This document shows, piece by piece, positions 25,101 to 32,753 of a DNA stretch of 64,000 nt (positions are counted from its first letter, which is position 1; each line of letters opens with the position of its first letter). The stretch comes from CALMEC01 sp031376485. GTDB lineage: Bacteria; Actinomycetota; Thermoleophilia; Miltoncostaeales; Miltoncostaeaceae. The notes under the pieces were generated by a model that was not told the origin of the DNA, ran no database searches, and worked only from the letters and a program-made list of their open reading frames with translations. A program made the translations under genes and the position numbers. Location of the stretch: NCBI GenBank assembly GCA_031376485.1, contig JANMDV010000057.1:1-64000 (forward strand), written 5' to 3'.

Positions 25101-25431
25101 CGGGGAACGCGAGCTCGCGCAGGTGCCGTTCGAGCCGATCGGACCTGCGGACGCGCCCGCAACGCTCGTCGCGCAGCTCGCGCGCGTCCAGGGGCTCATC
25201 GCGACCGCGCGAGGGGATGCGAAGCTCGCCGCGCGCCGATTCGCCGAGGCGGAGCGGGTGTGGCGACGAATGTCCCGCGCCCCATCCGGCGACGCATACG
25301 CGGCGGTGCTTCTCGACCTCGGCCGCCCGCCCATCGCGGGCCTGGTCGAGCCCGCGCGCGAACTCGAACGCCTCGCTCAGGACCGGGCGCAGCTGAACGG
25401 AGCGGTCACAACGAGACGAACGGTCGGGTGA
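22174..25431 (+). CDS. SARP/BTAD-type AAA ATPase transcriptional regulator
   Basis: A protein of about 1085 residues. The N-terminal 90 residues form an OmpR-like winged helix, with the GLRPRSLMAYLLLHPG and LRSALWSVRAAL segments typical of SARP regulators. The BTAD helical domain follows (about 95-240). An AAA/NACHT-like ATPase follows with Walker A GGPPGIGKSR near residue 295 and Walker B LVLVLEDLHRAD near 403. The remaining 550 residues are TPR-like helical repeats. This is the AfsR-like architecture, acting as an ATP-dependent activator. GTG 22171, ATG 22174 and ATG 22177 are adjacent possible starts. It overlaps the SRPBCC gene (TGATG). The target genes are unknown. Confidence 0.9.
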   Translation: MMHARLFGDLAVWVDGREVPPLQGLRPRSLMAYLLLHPGLHPRTRLAGRFWPDVLETSARASLRSALWSVRAALEEAGGAEYLHADRSSVGITPQLPRTVDAEEFDRLVSAGDPTSLRGAVDIAAAPLLADLADEWALDAQDAHRERLVDVLERLAADAEDAGDMVGAVRWTRAVLGHDRLRESAHRALMRRLDACGERAQALTAYRRARAVLAAELGVAPSSETRALAETLRADHREDGDAVEPTQNVATPRRLAVAACRDKPVMIGRDRELDILLDAWTHARAGRGGLALIGGPPGIGKSRLVDALVERARADSARIASGAALELAGAPPLAPWIEALRDLIAAGTPPPDVAWPSDLARLSAVVESTWHRAPGSLALSPDLERVRIFEAVLEMVAWSADTQPLVLVLEDLHRADSTSLALLAHIGRRLEASSALIVVTRRLVPGNPELDLAIDAIRRRGGIRVDVELDRLTDADVARLVGAAGLNPDLAARVVIAAEGNPLLASEGARAAADGRDPAEGLHGVVRGPLGQLTTRARTLVDVIAAAGRPLDLGEALDAIGDEDLHDPLEEGIAAGLLDHHGDRRVRFVHDLVRRACYTSLSEARRADAHRRLAVALTRRPHRQNAEIARHMILGGNLDAARRHLAAAAHEARGIGALDESAAFLREALELASSDGAMDAELWLALADVSAWRADRDAMDDAFAHAVTALEVRHDTAGLATAHAFRARWLHTTLCYPAEALAASTRSLEMIGRTDEALPEAHLLALTSAAWAQSVAGDPAVVDGLIQDARTRLQGMGDRSLEAELEHARGTALVRSGAFAEAIGVCERAAELAHLAGRPQVAALAMLTAACAAACVGDVDRVLSIAETVAGRPWPGRSLEAQVRAARAYALSRLGRMPEAIRAARENVELASGADNHDIAAVAEFDLGSILLAAGSPREAAERLGAALEVVGAPIPRAVARLRLSEALVSFGDSECGERELAQVPFEPIGPADAPATLVAQLARVQGLIATARGDAKLAARRFAEAERVWRRMSRAPSGDAYAAVLLDLGRPPIAGLVEPARELERLAQDRAQLNGAVTTRRTVG

Positions 25432-25820
25432 TGGAAGGGTTCGAAGAACGCGCAGTGTGTCGCGCACCGGCGGAAGAGGTGTTCAAGCTCCTGTGGGATC
25501 TGAACCGGCTCCCTGAATGGTGGGCAGGAATGGAACGCGTGGAACGCGGAGACGACGGTCAGATCCTCCGCTTCATGGAGGCATGGCCTGACTTCGCGTA
25601 CCCGACGAGACTGGAGGGGCGTCGCCATGGGACACGTGTGACGATCTCCTGCCTCCTCTCGGACATCGTCCACGATTGGACTTTGGAACCGCATCCGGAC
25701 GGGTGCGTCGTCGTCGTCCGAGTGGAGCTGCCGGAGACCGAGTCACACCGTCTCGGCGCGCAACGTGACGAGGTCGGCGCGTCGTTGGTGCAGTTGGTCG
25801 CGCTCGCCGAGCGTGAGTGA
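25431..25820 (+). CDS. SRPBCC/START-like domain protein
   Basis: A 129-residue protein with the polyketide-cyclase/dehydrase (SRPBCC) pattern: an initial strand ERAVCRAPAEEVFKLLWDL, NRLPEWWAGMERVER, central strands and a long C-terminal helix (DEVGASLVQLVALAE). Family proteins bind hydrophobic ligands. ATG 25431 overlaps the end of the large regulator by TGATG, so the two are co-expressed and it may bind the signal or product. Function otherwise unknown. It is convergent with rlmN. Confidence 0.8.
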   Translation: MEGFEERAVCRAPAEEVFKLLWDLNRLPEWWAGMERVERGDDGQILRFMEAWPDFAYPTRLEGRRHGTRVTISCLLSDIVHDWTLEPHPDGCVVVVRVELPETESHRLGAQRDEVGASLVQLVALAERE

Positions 25821-25858
25821 GCAATCTGAAGGGCACGCCACCGAGACCACGGCGGGCG

Positions 25859-26878
25859 TCAGGCCGAGACCGGCTCGATCCCCCGCAGGGCGAGCTGGCC
25901 GCACGCGGCGTCGATGTCCGCACCGCGAGAGCGGCGGACCGACGGCGTGACCCCGGCGCGCTCGAGCGCGGCGATGAACGTCTCGCGACGAGTGGACGAG
26001 CTGCCCCGGTAAGGGCCTTCGGTCGGGTTGTACTCGATGATGTTGACGTGGAAGTTCCCGTCGCGCACGAGCGACGCCAGGCGCCCGGCATCCGACACCG
26101 AGTCGTTGACCTCGTGCAACAACAGGTACTCGATGAACACGCGGCGACCGGTGGTGTCGCAGTACCTGCGACAGGCGGCGAGCAGGTTTGCGATGGGCCA
26201 CCTGTTGTTGATCGGCATCATCGCCGAACGCGTCGCGTCGTCGGCCGCGTGCAACGAGATCGCCAGACGGACGCTCAGCGGGTGGCGTGAGAGTTCGTCG
26301 ATTCCCGGCACCCAGCCCGCCGTCGAGATCGCGACCTTACGGGTGGACAGCCCGAGGCCCTCCGGATCGCAGATTTGTGCCGCAGCGGCGAGCACCGCCT
26401 GCAGGTTTTGCAGCGGCTCGCCCATCCCCATGAACACGACGTTGGTCACACGGGCGTCGTCGCGCTCGGCCGCGCCCGCGGCCAGCACGACCTGATCCAC
26501 GATCTCCTCGTCGGTCAAGTTACGTCCGGCGCCCAGCCGGGCCGTTGCGCAGAACCGGCATCCGAGCGCGCACCCCACCTGGCTGGACACACACACCGTA
26601 CGCCGGCCTTTGGCGTGCGCGATCGACACGGTCTCGATCCGCGCCCCGTCGCCCGCGCGGAGCGCCCACTTGACGGTGTGGTCGGTCGAGAGGGCCGACG
26701 ACTCCGGCGTGACCGACCAAAACGGCACCGCTTCGGCGACGAGTTCACGGAGGGCCTTGGGCCAGCTGGTGACCCCGTCCCATTCGGAGGCGCCGCGGCG
26801 CTTGGCCTCGGCCACCTGGCGGGAGCGGTACGTCGGCTCGCCCAGGTCGGCGAGGAATGCCTCGATGGCCGTGCTCAC
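25859..26878 (-). CDS. rlmN: Dual-specificity 23S rRNA/tRNA (adenine-C2) methyltransferase RlmN
   Basis: A 339-residue radical SAM enzyme. The 4Fe-4S motif is C103-x3-C107-x2-C110 in VGCALGCRFCAT. The two mechanistic Cys are also present: Cys326 in DIDAACGQL, methylated in the cycle, and Cys96 before the cluster (VCVSSQ). Downstream motifs NVVFMGMGEPLQN and STAGWVPGI are family hallmarks. It methylates A2503 of 23S rRNA and A37 of some tRNAs. GTG 26878 overlaps the stop of the preceding gene (GTGA). It is the last gene of a five-gene operon with transporters, an unusual setting for rlmN. Confidence 0.96.
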   Translation of the reverse strand: MSTAIEAFLADLGEPTYRSRQVAEAKRRGASEWDGVTSWPKALRELVAEAVPFWSVTPESSALSTDHTVKWALRAGDGARIETVSIAHAKGRRTVCVSSQVGCALGCRFCATARLGAGRNLTDEEIVDQVVLAAGAAERDDARVTNVVFMGMGEPLQNLQAVLAAAAQICDPEGLGLSTRKVAISTAGWVPGIDELSRHPLSVRLAISLHAADDATRSAMMPINNRWPIANLLAACRRYCDTTGRRVFIEYLLLHEVNDSVSDAGRLASLVRDGNFHVNIIEYNPTEGPYRGSSSTRRETFIAALERAGVTPSVRRSRGADIDAACGQLALRGIEPVSA

Positions 26879-28008
26879 GGCGTGGCCGCCGACGGCAAGG
26901 CTTTGGGGCTATTCACGAATACCGGCCACGCGGCCTTCTCGACGCCGTCCTCGCGCAGCAACCCCAGATATCGGCCCGAAGTGTCGCGCACCGAGCCCCA
27001 GATCGCCAGCCGCACGCGCGGCTGCGCCGCGAGTCGCTGCAATCCTTGGGTCAGGAACGCGGCCTGATCGGCCTCCGACAACCCGCCGGGTGGCGTCGCA
27101 TAACCGAACCGGGTGATCAGCACCGGCGCCCCGGGGGCGAGCGTGTCGAGTTCTTGCATCAGTCGCGGCATCGTCGCGAATGATGGCACCACATCGGACG
27201 CCGCGCTCGGAGGGATGGTCGGCTCGATGTGTTGAGCGACGGCATCCATGCGCGGAGCGAGTGCCGCGAGACCCGCGATCCAGTCCAGCACGCTGACGCC
27301 GCCGGCCGGAGGCACGCTCATTTCGATGTGCGCCGCGCTCGAGCCGACGACGATGGCGTCAGACGTCACCGCCGTGATCTCGGTGTACGCACGATCGAGC
27401 AGCCCGGCGTAGATCGCCGGTGAGGCGGGCGCGGTTCCCGCCGCGTCCCATTGCGGCATCAGCTTGAGCGGGTTGTTGGGTTCGTCCCACGGTTCGTACA
27501 CCCGCACCCGTCCGTGTTGCTGCCCTTGGTACCGCGTCGCGAACGCGCGCACGAACGCGCCGTACGCCTCGACGTCCGGGGCGGCCTCGGGGCCGTTGCC
27601 GCCGTTCGCCCATCCCGGCGATCCCGCGAACACGACGATCGGCTCGATGTTGCGCGCGGCGAGACCGTCCAACACCTCGTCGTAGCGGGTCCACCGGTAG
27701 GCGGGGTCGTCGGGGTCGGCAGGCGCGGCGGGACGCGTCACCGCGATCGCCGGCCACGACACGTCGACCCGCGCGAAGACCACGCCGCTCGACGCGATCC
27801 GATCGATGCGCGTCGCAACCGGGTCGTCGATGACACCGGTGATCTGGTCGTCCTGCAGACCCACCGTCAACGCACCCGCGCGAAACGGGCTGTCGGCGCG
27901 CGATCCCCCGGACGGATCGCCACCGTTCGCGGCGACCAGGATGAGCATTGTCACGAGGGCGACGAGTGCCCCCGCGCCGCTCAGCACGGTCACGATCCGA
28001 CGGCTCAT
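26875..28008 (-). CDS. Secreted or anchored TIM-barrel glycosidase-like protein, probably inactive
   Basis: A 377-residue protein with an N-terminal TM/signal (about 5-27) and a (beta/alpha)8 barrel related to clan GH-A (GH39-like). The general acid Glu176 is kept (PWDEPNN). At the strand where the nucleophile should be, the sequence is VLITRFGYATP, with Arg300 replacing Glu. The paralogue at 58787-59929 has LIISETGYTT there. It therefore probably binds sugar without hydrolysing it, or the family acts differently. Overlaps with both neighbours (ATGA, GTGA) place it mid-operon. Confidence 0.78.
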   Translation of the reverse strand: MSRRIVTVLSGAGALVALVTMLILVAANGGDPSGGSRADSPFRAGALTVGLQDDQITGVIDDPVATRIDRIASSGVVFARVDVSWPAIAVTRPAAPADPDDPAYRWTRYDEVLDGLAARNIEPIVVFAGSPGWANGGNGPEAAPDVEAYGAFVRAFATRYQGQQHGRVRVYEPWDEPNNPLKLMPQWDAAGTAPASPAIYAGLLDRAYTEITAVTSDAIVVGSSAAHIEMSVPPAGGVSVLDWIAGLAALAPRMDAVAQHIEPTIPPSAASDVVPSFATMPRLMQELDTLAPGAPVLITRFGYATPPGGLSEADQAAFLTQGLQRLAAQPRVRLAIWGSVRDTSGRYLGLLREDGVEKAAWPVFVNSPKALPSAATP

Positions 28009-29027
28009 CGCAACGCCTCGGCGATGCGTCGCAGTTCAGACGGAATGTCGCCGCCTGGTTGGATCGCGAGTTCCGTAACGCCGTCGCGCGCCATGGCATC
28101 GGCGCGCGCGCGCAACACCGAAGCTGTCCCGCAGAAGCCGAATCGCGCGATGTTGTCGGCCGTGACGACCGCCACGTCCTGCGGCAGCACGACCTCGCTC
28201 AGGTGCCCGCGGTGCAGTTCCTGATGGCGTCGATCGACGGAAAGGGCGGTGGTCACGTCACGAATGTACGCCTCGGCCTGATCGCGAAGCCCGCGATCCA
28301 GTCCCTGCAGCCTCCACGGCTGTTCGCAGAACGCGTGGAACGCCACCGCCACCACCGGTCCGACCGCCGCTCGAAGACGCGGGCTGTCCAGGGGCTCGCC
28401 GTCCTCGGCGACTGCACCCACCGCGTGGACCACCAGCGGCATGTCGGGCCCGATCGCCTCGCGAACCAGTCCGAGACCGCCCGGGAAGAACACACCCGTC
28501 ATCGCACCATCCGCGATGCGCCGTGCCAGCGCCTGTGCACGTAGCCCCCGGCATGAGACGAGGATCGGCACGTCCCCCGCGCCCTCGGCGCCCCGCACAG
28601 GGATCGGACGCACGGGACGACCACCCTCGGCGTGTGTGATCTCGCCTCCCGCCAGGAGCGTGCGCAGATCGAGGACCTCGCGCTCCAGCGCGCCCAACCG
28701 CACCGGCCCCAACCCGAGCGTGAAACGACCGGTGAACCCCGCGCCGACGGCCACCACCACACGGCCAGGGGCAATCGCCGAAAGGGAGCGCAGGCCGCCA
28801 GCCGTCGCGACGGGCGTCCGCAGGCCGGGAACGACGACGCCGATGCCAAGACCGATACGTGAGGTGCGTTCGGCCGCGCGCGCAAGGGTGACAAAGGGGT
28901 CGTGGTAGAGCAGCGGCGAGTCGTAGCACCACGCGCAGTCGAATCCCAGGTCCTCGGCCAGGGCGATGTGCGCGGGGGTGTCACGTACGGGCGCGAAGAA
29001 GACAGACAGCTTGAGTGACCGTGTCAT
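28005..29027 (-). CDS. Luciferase-like flavin/F420-dependent oxidoreductase
   Basis: A 340-residue LLM-class TIM barrel. It has LKLSVFFAPVRDTPAHIALAE, the DCAWCYDSPLLYHDPFVTLA region, TSRIGLGIGVVVPGLR (the cis-peptide/cofactor region) and LSAIAPGRVVVAVGAG. Related actinobacterial proteins use F420 or FMN. The substrate is unknown. ATG 29027 overlaps the MFS stop by ATGA; the frame continuing to 29276 is the shadow of that transporter. It is operonic with two exporters and rlmN. Confidence 0.88.
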   Translation of the reverse strand: MTRSLKLSVFFAPVRDTPAHIALAEDLGFDCAWCYDSPLLYHDPFVTLARAAERTSRIGLGIGVVVPGLRTPVATAGGLRSLSAIAPGRVVVAVGAGFTGRFTLGLGPVRLGALEREVLDLRTLLAGGEITHAEGGRPVRPIPVRGAEGAGDVPILVSCRGLRAQALARRIADGAMTGVFFPGGLGLVREAIGPDMPLVVHAVGAVAEDGEPLDSPRLRAAVGPVVAVAFHAFCEQPWRLQGLDRGLRDQAEAYIRDVTTALSVDRRHQELHRGHLSEVVLPQDVAVVTADNIARFGFCGTASVLRARADAMARDGVTELAIQPGGDIPSELRRIAEALR

Positions 29028-30235
29028 GGGGCGCCTGCCAAACCTTCGTCCACGGCGGGTTCCCGATAGACGATGACCTCGCGGAAGTTGCGCCGACCGA
29101 CGGTCAGCACGAACGTGGCGATGATGGCCGCGAGGCCCGAGAACACGGCCATTGTTGCGGTCAAGCCGATGGCGCGCGAAAGGTATCCCAGGCCCACGCT
29201 CGGCACCGTACCTGCGTAGCAGCACGTGTACAGCGCCGAGACGAGCTTGCCGCGCTCGTGCATCGGAACGACACAACTGCAGATGGTGGTGCCCCCCTGC
29301 AAGATCAATCCGTTCGTGAAGCCCACGACCCCGGCCGCGACGATGACGAGCACGACAGTGCCCACCCAGGCGGCGCTGACGACAAGCAGGGACGCAATCG
29401 TGGACGCGACGATGCCGATGATGACCGCGCGACGCGGCTCGATCCCCCGGAAGAAGAACGGCGTGAACCCGCCCGCGGCCAGGATCAAGAATCCGACGAG
29501 CCCGACGAGCGCCAGGTTGCGCTCACCGAGGGTGTCCACCATATAGAGCGGCGCCAGCGACAAGAACGTCGCGTCCAGGAAGCTCATCAGGAACCCGGCC
29601 GGTGCGATGAACGTCGCGAACCCCCGAAATTGTCCCTGCGGCACCCCGATCCGGATTGCGAAACGGCCACCTCCGCGACGCCGCGTCAACGTCTCCGGGG
29701 CCGCGACAATGGCCAGGATCCCGACGATCATGAGGATCGCGTGGCTTTGGAACGGCCGGTGGATCGGGTCGGACCCATACTGTGCCATGAGCCCGGCGAG
29801 GCCCGGCCCCAGGCCGAAGCCCAGGCGAAATCCCATTCCGGCGAGTTGGGCGGCGAGTTCGCGGCGGTGGGGTGGGGCGTGGTCGACGACGAATGCTGCG
29901 CCGACGCCGAGGAACATCCCGATCGCGAGACCCTGCAGGACCCGGCCGGCGAACAACATCGGTACCGAGGTCGTGAACCCGAACAGCAGCGACGCCGCGC
30001 TGATGATCGCCATCGCCGGCAGGATCAGGCGCTTGCGACCAAGGATGTCGCTCAGGTTGCCGGCGACAAGCATGGTCGGGACGACCGTCGCCGTGTACGT
30101 CGCGAACAGGAGCGCAATGGTTCCGGCCGACAGTCCGAACTGGTCCGCGTAGAGAGGAAACAACGGCGTGACGATGCTGGTTCCCATCGTGAACACGACC
30201 ATCCCGACGAATGCCAGCCACGAGCCGCGGGTCAT
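29024..30235 (-). CDS. MFS transporter (12 TM)
   Basis: A 403-residue major facilitator with twelve predicted helices in two halves. The loop 2-3 signature GNLSDILGRKRLILP (Gly-x-x-x-Asp-x-x-GR-K/R) is present, and an inter-domain loop RRRGGGRFAIRIG follows helix 6. Resemblance is to drug/metabolite exporters, but the substrate cannot be given. ATG 30235 overlaps the stop of the upstream MFS gene (ATGA), so two exporters of different subfamilies are translated in tandem. Confidence 0.9.
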   Translation of the reverse strand: MTRGSWLAFVGMVVFTMGTSIVTPLFPLYADQFGLSAGTIALLFATYTATVVPTMLVAGNLSDILGRKRLILPAMAIISAASLLFGFTTSVPMLFAGRVLQGLAIGMFLGVGAAFVVDHAPPHRRELAAQLAGMGFRLGFGLGPGLAGLMAQYGSDPIHRPFQSHAILMIVGILAIVAAPETLTRRRGGGRFAIRIGVPQGQFRGFATFIAPAGFLMSFLDATFLSLAPLYMVDTLGERNLALVGLVGFLILAAGGFTPFFFRGIEPRRAVIIGIVASTIASLLVVSAAWVGTVVLVIVAAGVVGFTNGLILQGGTTICSCVVPMHERGKLVSALYTCCYAGTVPSVGLGYLSRAIGLTATMAVFSGLAAIIATFVLTVGRRNFREVIVYREPAVDEGLAGAP

Positions 30236-31704
30236 AACAGTGGTTTACGGTCGACACCCGCGAGCCGCGGGACACATGCGGCGCCGACGGCAGCAAGGAG
30301 CAGAAACCCGACGGCCGCGAACAGCGCATTGCGAAAGCCCGTGGCGATGAGTTCACGCACCGCCGAGATCGCCCGGACCGTCGCCTGTTCGGAACCCGCT
30401 GGGATCGCCGCATGCATGATCACGCCGAGCACCGCCGTGCCGAGCGCACCACCCGTGTAGCGACTGATATTCGGCAGCGCAGATGCCACACCCAGTTGCG
30501 CGGCCGGCACGTCGCTGATGGCACTGGTTTGGATCGGGGACGACGCCATCGCGAGCCCCACGCCGAACATCACGATTCCCGGCAACATCGCCGGGTACGA
30601 CTCAAGGTGCGCGGCCAGCGCCGCCTCAAGTGCCCCGGCGGACGAGATCAGGTACCCGGCAGTCGCCATCCGCGCCGGGCCCGTCTTGGCGAAGGCACGA
30701 CCGGCGATCGGCGAGACGACGACGAACGACAAGGCGATCGGACTGATGGCAAGGCCCAGTTGGACCGGACCGAATCCCAACACACGACTCAGGTAGAACG
30801 GCAGCAGGATCAGCACGCCGAACAACGCGGCCGACGAGGCCCACGACGCGATGTTGGTGGTGCGGACCGAGCGCAGTCCGAGCAGGCGCAGGTCGAGCAG
30901 GGGATCGCCGACGGAGCGCTCCCGCAGCACGAACAGGACAAGCCCGGCGACTCCCACCATGAGGGCCGTCACCGTCGCGGCAGAGCCGAAGCCCCATGCT
31001 TCGCCCCGGGAAAGGCCGAGCAGCAGGCCGAGCAGGCCGACTCCCCCCAGCGCCGCCCCCGGCAGGTCGAACGAGCGCCGCGCCCCAGTCACGCGGTACT
31101 CCGGAAGGACGATCAAGGCGCCGACGAGAACGCCAACCCCGACGATCGGCGTGAACCAGAACACGCTGCGCCACCCGAACACGGCCAAGAGCGCCCCGGC
31201 GACGTTGAGCGCGACGATCGGCGCGATGCTGATGACGGCGGAGTAGATCCCGAGTGCCTGGCCCCGCTCACGGTGGTTGAAAAGCTCGGCGATGTAGCTG
31301 ACCGCCGTGGGCGCCATCGCACAGGCACCGGCGGCCTGCACGACGCGAAACGCGATCAGTGAACCGACATCCCATGCGGCGGCGCACAGGATCGAACCGA
31401 CGATAAGCACGACCACCCCCGTCACGAACACCTTGCGACGGCCGTACAGGTCGCCTGCGCGCCCCGCGACCGGGAGCAAGGTGGCCTGAGTCACGAAGAA
31501 CGCCGTGACGATCCACGCGATGGCGGTGATGTCAACCCCGAGGTCCCGGGCCATCGACGGCATCGCAATGTTGACGATGCTGATGTTCATGACCGAGAGC
31601 CACATGCCGCTTGCGACGACGACGAGCGCGAACCACCGCTGCCGCGGGTGCGTGGCAATGCGGGCCCGCAACCCCTGCGCATTCCTGGCGAGCGGAGCCC
31701 TCAC
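30232..31704 (-). CDS. MFS transporter, DHA2-like (14 TM)
   Basis: A 490-residue DHA2-type drug:H+ antiporter relative. It has about 14 helices, motif A GRAGDLYGRRKVFVTG and motif C-like SIAPIVALNVAGALLAVFGW with WRSVFW following. GTG 31704 is chosen because a -10-like TACACT (31717-31712, minus strand) ends 7 nt upstream, implying a leaderless start, and because the residues upstream lack transporter character, although the frame is open to 32034. It heads the operon MFS, MFS, luciferase-like, TIM barrel, rlmN. Confidence 0.88.
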   Translation of the reverse strand: MRAPLARNAQGLRARIATHPRQRWFALVVVASGMWLSVMNISIVNIAMPSMARDLGVDITAIAWIVTAFFVTQATLLPVAGRAGDLYGRRKVFVTGVVVLIVGSILCAAAWDVGSLIAFRVVQAAGACAMAPTAVSYIAELFNHRERGQALGIYSAVISIAPIVALNVAGALLAVFGWRSVFWFTPIVGVGVLVGALIVLPEYRVTGARRSFDLPGAALGGVGLLGLLLGLSRGEAWGFGSAATVTALMVGVAGLVLFVLRERSVGDPLLDLRLLGLRSVRTTNIASWASSAALFGVLILLPFYLSRVLGFGPVQLGLAISPIALSFVVVSPIAGRAFAKTGPARMATAGYLISSAGALEAALAAHLESYPAMLPGIVMFGVGLAMASSPIQTSAISDVPAAQLGVASALPNISRYTGGALGTAVLGVIMHAAIPAGSEQATVRAISAVRELIATGFRNALFAAVGFLLLAAVGAACVPRLAGVDRKPLL

Positions 31705-31711
31705 ACCACCC

Positions 31712-31717
31712 AGTGTA
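31712..31717 (-). promoter_or_regulatory. -10 box for the MFS-rlmN operon
   Basis: Minus-strand TACACT (TANNNT type) ends 7 nt before GTG 31704, consistent with a leaderless transcript. The -35 box is unclear. Confidence 0.45.
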
Positions 31718-31954
31718 GGGACCCTGCGAGTAACTTCCCCGGCCGGCCGAATCGCCTTGGCCACCGTTGAGGTTTGGTACACGGTGTCGGACACGAATGT
31801 ACCGAGAACCCTTTGCCCAGGCGGGATCGCGGGGTCCGTAACGGACCTTCCGTACACGCGCGCGACGGGGTGTTTCCTCCAGGCAGCCGGGCGCGCGACG
31901 ACCTGTCCGGACACGAGCAGCGGGTCCCCCAGTCGGCCGGGCGGCTCGGCCGGG

Positions 31955-31960
31955 TACGCT
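31955..31960 (+). promoter_or_regulatory. -10 box for the 31968 membrane protein
   Basis: TACGCT ends 7 nt before ATG 31968, consistent with a leaderless mRNA. No Shine-Dalgarno sequence is present. Confidence 0.45.
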
Positions 31961-31967
31961 TCGTCCG

Positions 31968-32540
31968 ATGGGACACGGTCGGCAGGAGAAGCTGTGGCGG
32001 TACACGTCGCTTGTGCGCCTGTGGTCGTGGGCACTCATCGGCGTCGGCGGCGCCATGCTGCTGGTCGGAGCCGCGTTGCAAGCCGGCTCGGCGACGGGGC
32101 TCTCCCCGACGTGGATCGGAATCGCCGTCGCGGTCAGCGGCCTGACCGGGGTGGTGTTCTACCCGCTACTGCGAATGTGGCTCCGCAAGACCGCGCCGTC
32201 GGGATACCTGCCCAAGGCGACGCCCTTGAGCGGGGCGCGGCGGCTCGAAGCCGGCCCCGCCGACTGGCGTCGGTGGGCGGTACTGACCGTGGTGTTCCTC
32301 CTCGTGGGGAGCGCGGCGATGCTGGCGTTCCTGGTCGGCGTCCTTCGCGACAGCGGACCCGACGGCATCGCGGAGGGCGTTGTCGTCGGCGTCGTTGCGG
32401 CCTGGGGACTCGTCACGCTCGGCGACGCGCGCGCGATCGAGCGCACGGAGCGTGACGAAGGACGGCACTACTTCGCCGCAGGCGACCGACCCACCGCGGC
32501 CGGCAACCGGCTGGTCTGGACACCGACTGACGTGGCCTGA
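31968..32540 (+). CDS. Four-helix membrane protein of unknown function
   Basis: A 190-residue protein with two pairs of hydrophobic helices (about 16-38, 47-69, 103-125, 130-150) linked by a basic cytoplasmic loop (RMWLRKTAPSGYLPKATPL). A hydrophilic C-terminal tail carries RTERDEGRHYF. No family recognised. It is a monocistronic gene divergent from the MFS operon and lies 13 bp before repeat copy F. Confidence 0.75.
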   Translation: MGHGRQEKLWRYTSLVRLWSWALIGVGGAMLLVGAALQAGSATGLSPTWIGIAVAVSGLTGVVFYPLLRMWLRKTAPSGYLPKATPLSGARRLEAGPADWRRWAVLTVVFLLVGSAAMLAFLVGVLRDSGPDGIAEGVVVGVVAAWGLVTLGDARAIERTERDEGRHYFAAGDRPTAAGNRLVWTPTDVA

Positions 32541-32555
32541 TCGAAACGCGAGTGC

Positions 32556-32665
32556 TTACGCCAGAACAACTCTCGCGAAGGGCGGCGAGCGAGAACCGAG
32601 CGAGGCGGCTAGCTGACCTGCCCGTAGACGTTCCGAACGGGTGGGATTTCGAGCACAGGCCCTTC
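32556..32665 (+). repeat. Dispersed hairpin repeat, copy F (truncated)
   Basis: The left half is clear (CTCTCGCGAAGGGCGGCGAG, then CGAGAACCGAGCGAGG) and so is a right end ending GAGCACAGGCCCTT. The middle, including the central hairpin and the GGTTTGCAGCC block, is replaced by unrelated sequence. It lies just upstream of the trxB promoter region. Confidence 0.7.
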
Positions 32666-32707
32666 GTGACACTGGAGGGGTGAGGTTTGAGCCCACATCG
32701 CGCGTGG

Positions 32708-32728
32708 TAAGATACCCCTGAGGGTATA
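32708..32728 (+). promoter_or_regulatory. trxB operon -10 box overlapping a CsoR-type operator
   Basis: -10-like TAAGAT at 32708-32713 overlaps a palindrome ATACCC (32712-32717), CTGA, GGGTAT (32722-32727). AT-flanked C-tract/G-tract palindromes of this kind are the operators of CsoR/CstR-family repressors. A gene of this family is the fourth gene of the operon that follows, so autoregulation is likely. A -35-like TTGAGC lies at 32687-32692 with a short 15 bp spacer. Confidence 0.6.
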
Positions 32729-32753
32729 TCAGCGCCACGCTTCGGAGGTTGCC

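Noticed and set aside
28005..29276. 423-residue luciferase-like protein with a long N-terminal extension
   Set aside because: The extra 83 residues are the shadow of the MFS gene. ATG 29027 begins the family homology and overlaps the MFS stop by ATGA.
29015..30460. 481-codon plus-strand frame across the MFS genes
   Set aside because: Asp/Arg/Gln/His-rich shadow of membrane-protein codons on the opposite strand; no hydrophobic or domain pattern.
32712..32727. Intrinsic terminator
   Set aside because: The stem is only 6 bp, not followed by a T-tract, and it overlaps a -10 box directly upstream of trxB, so an operator fits better.
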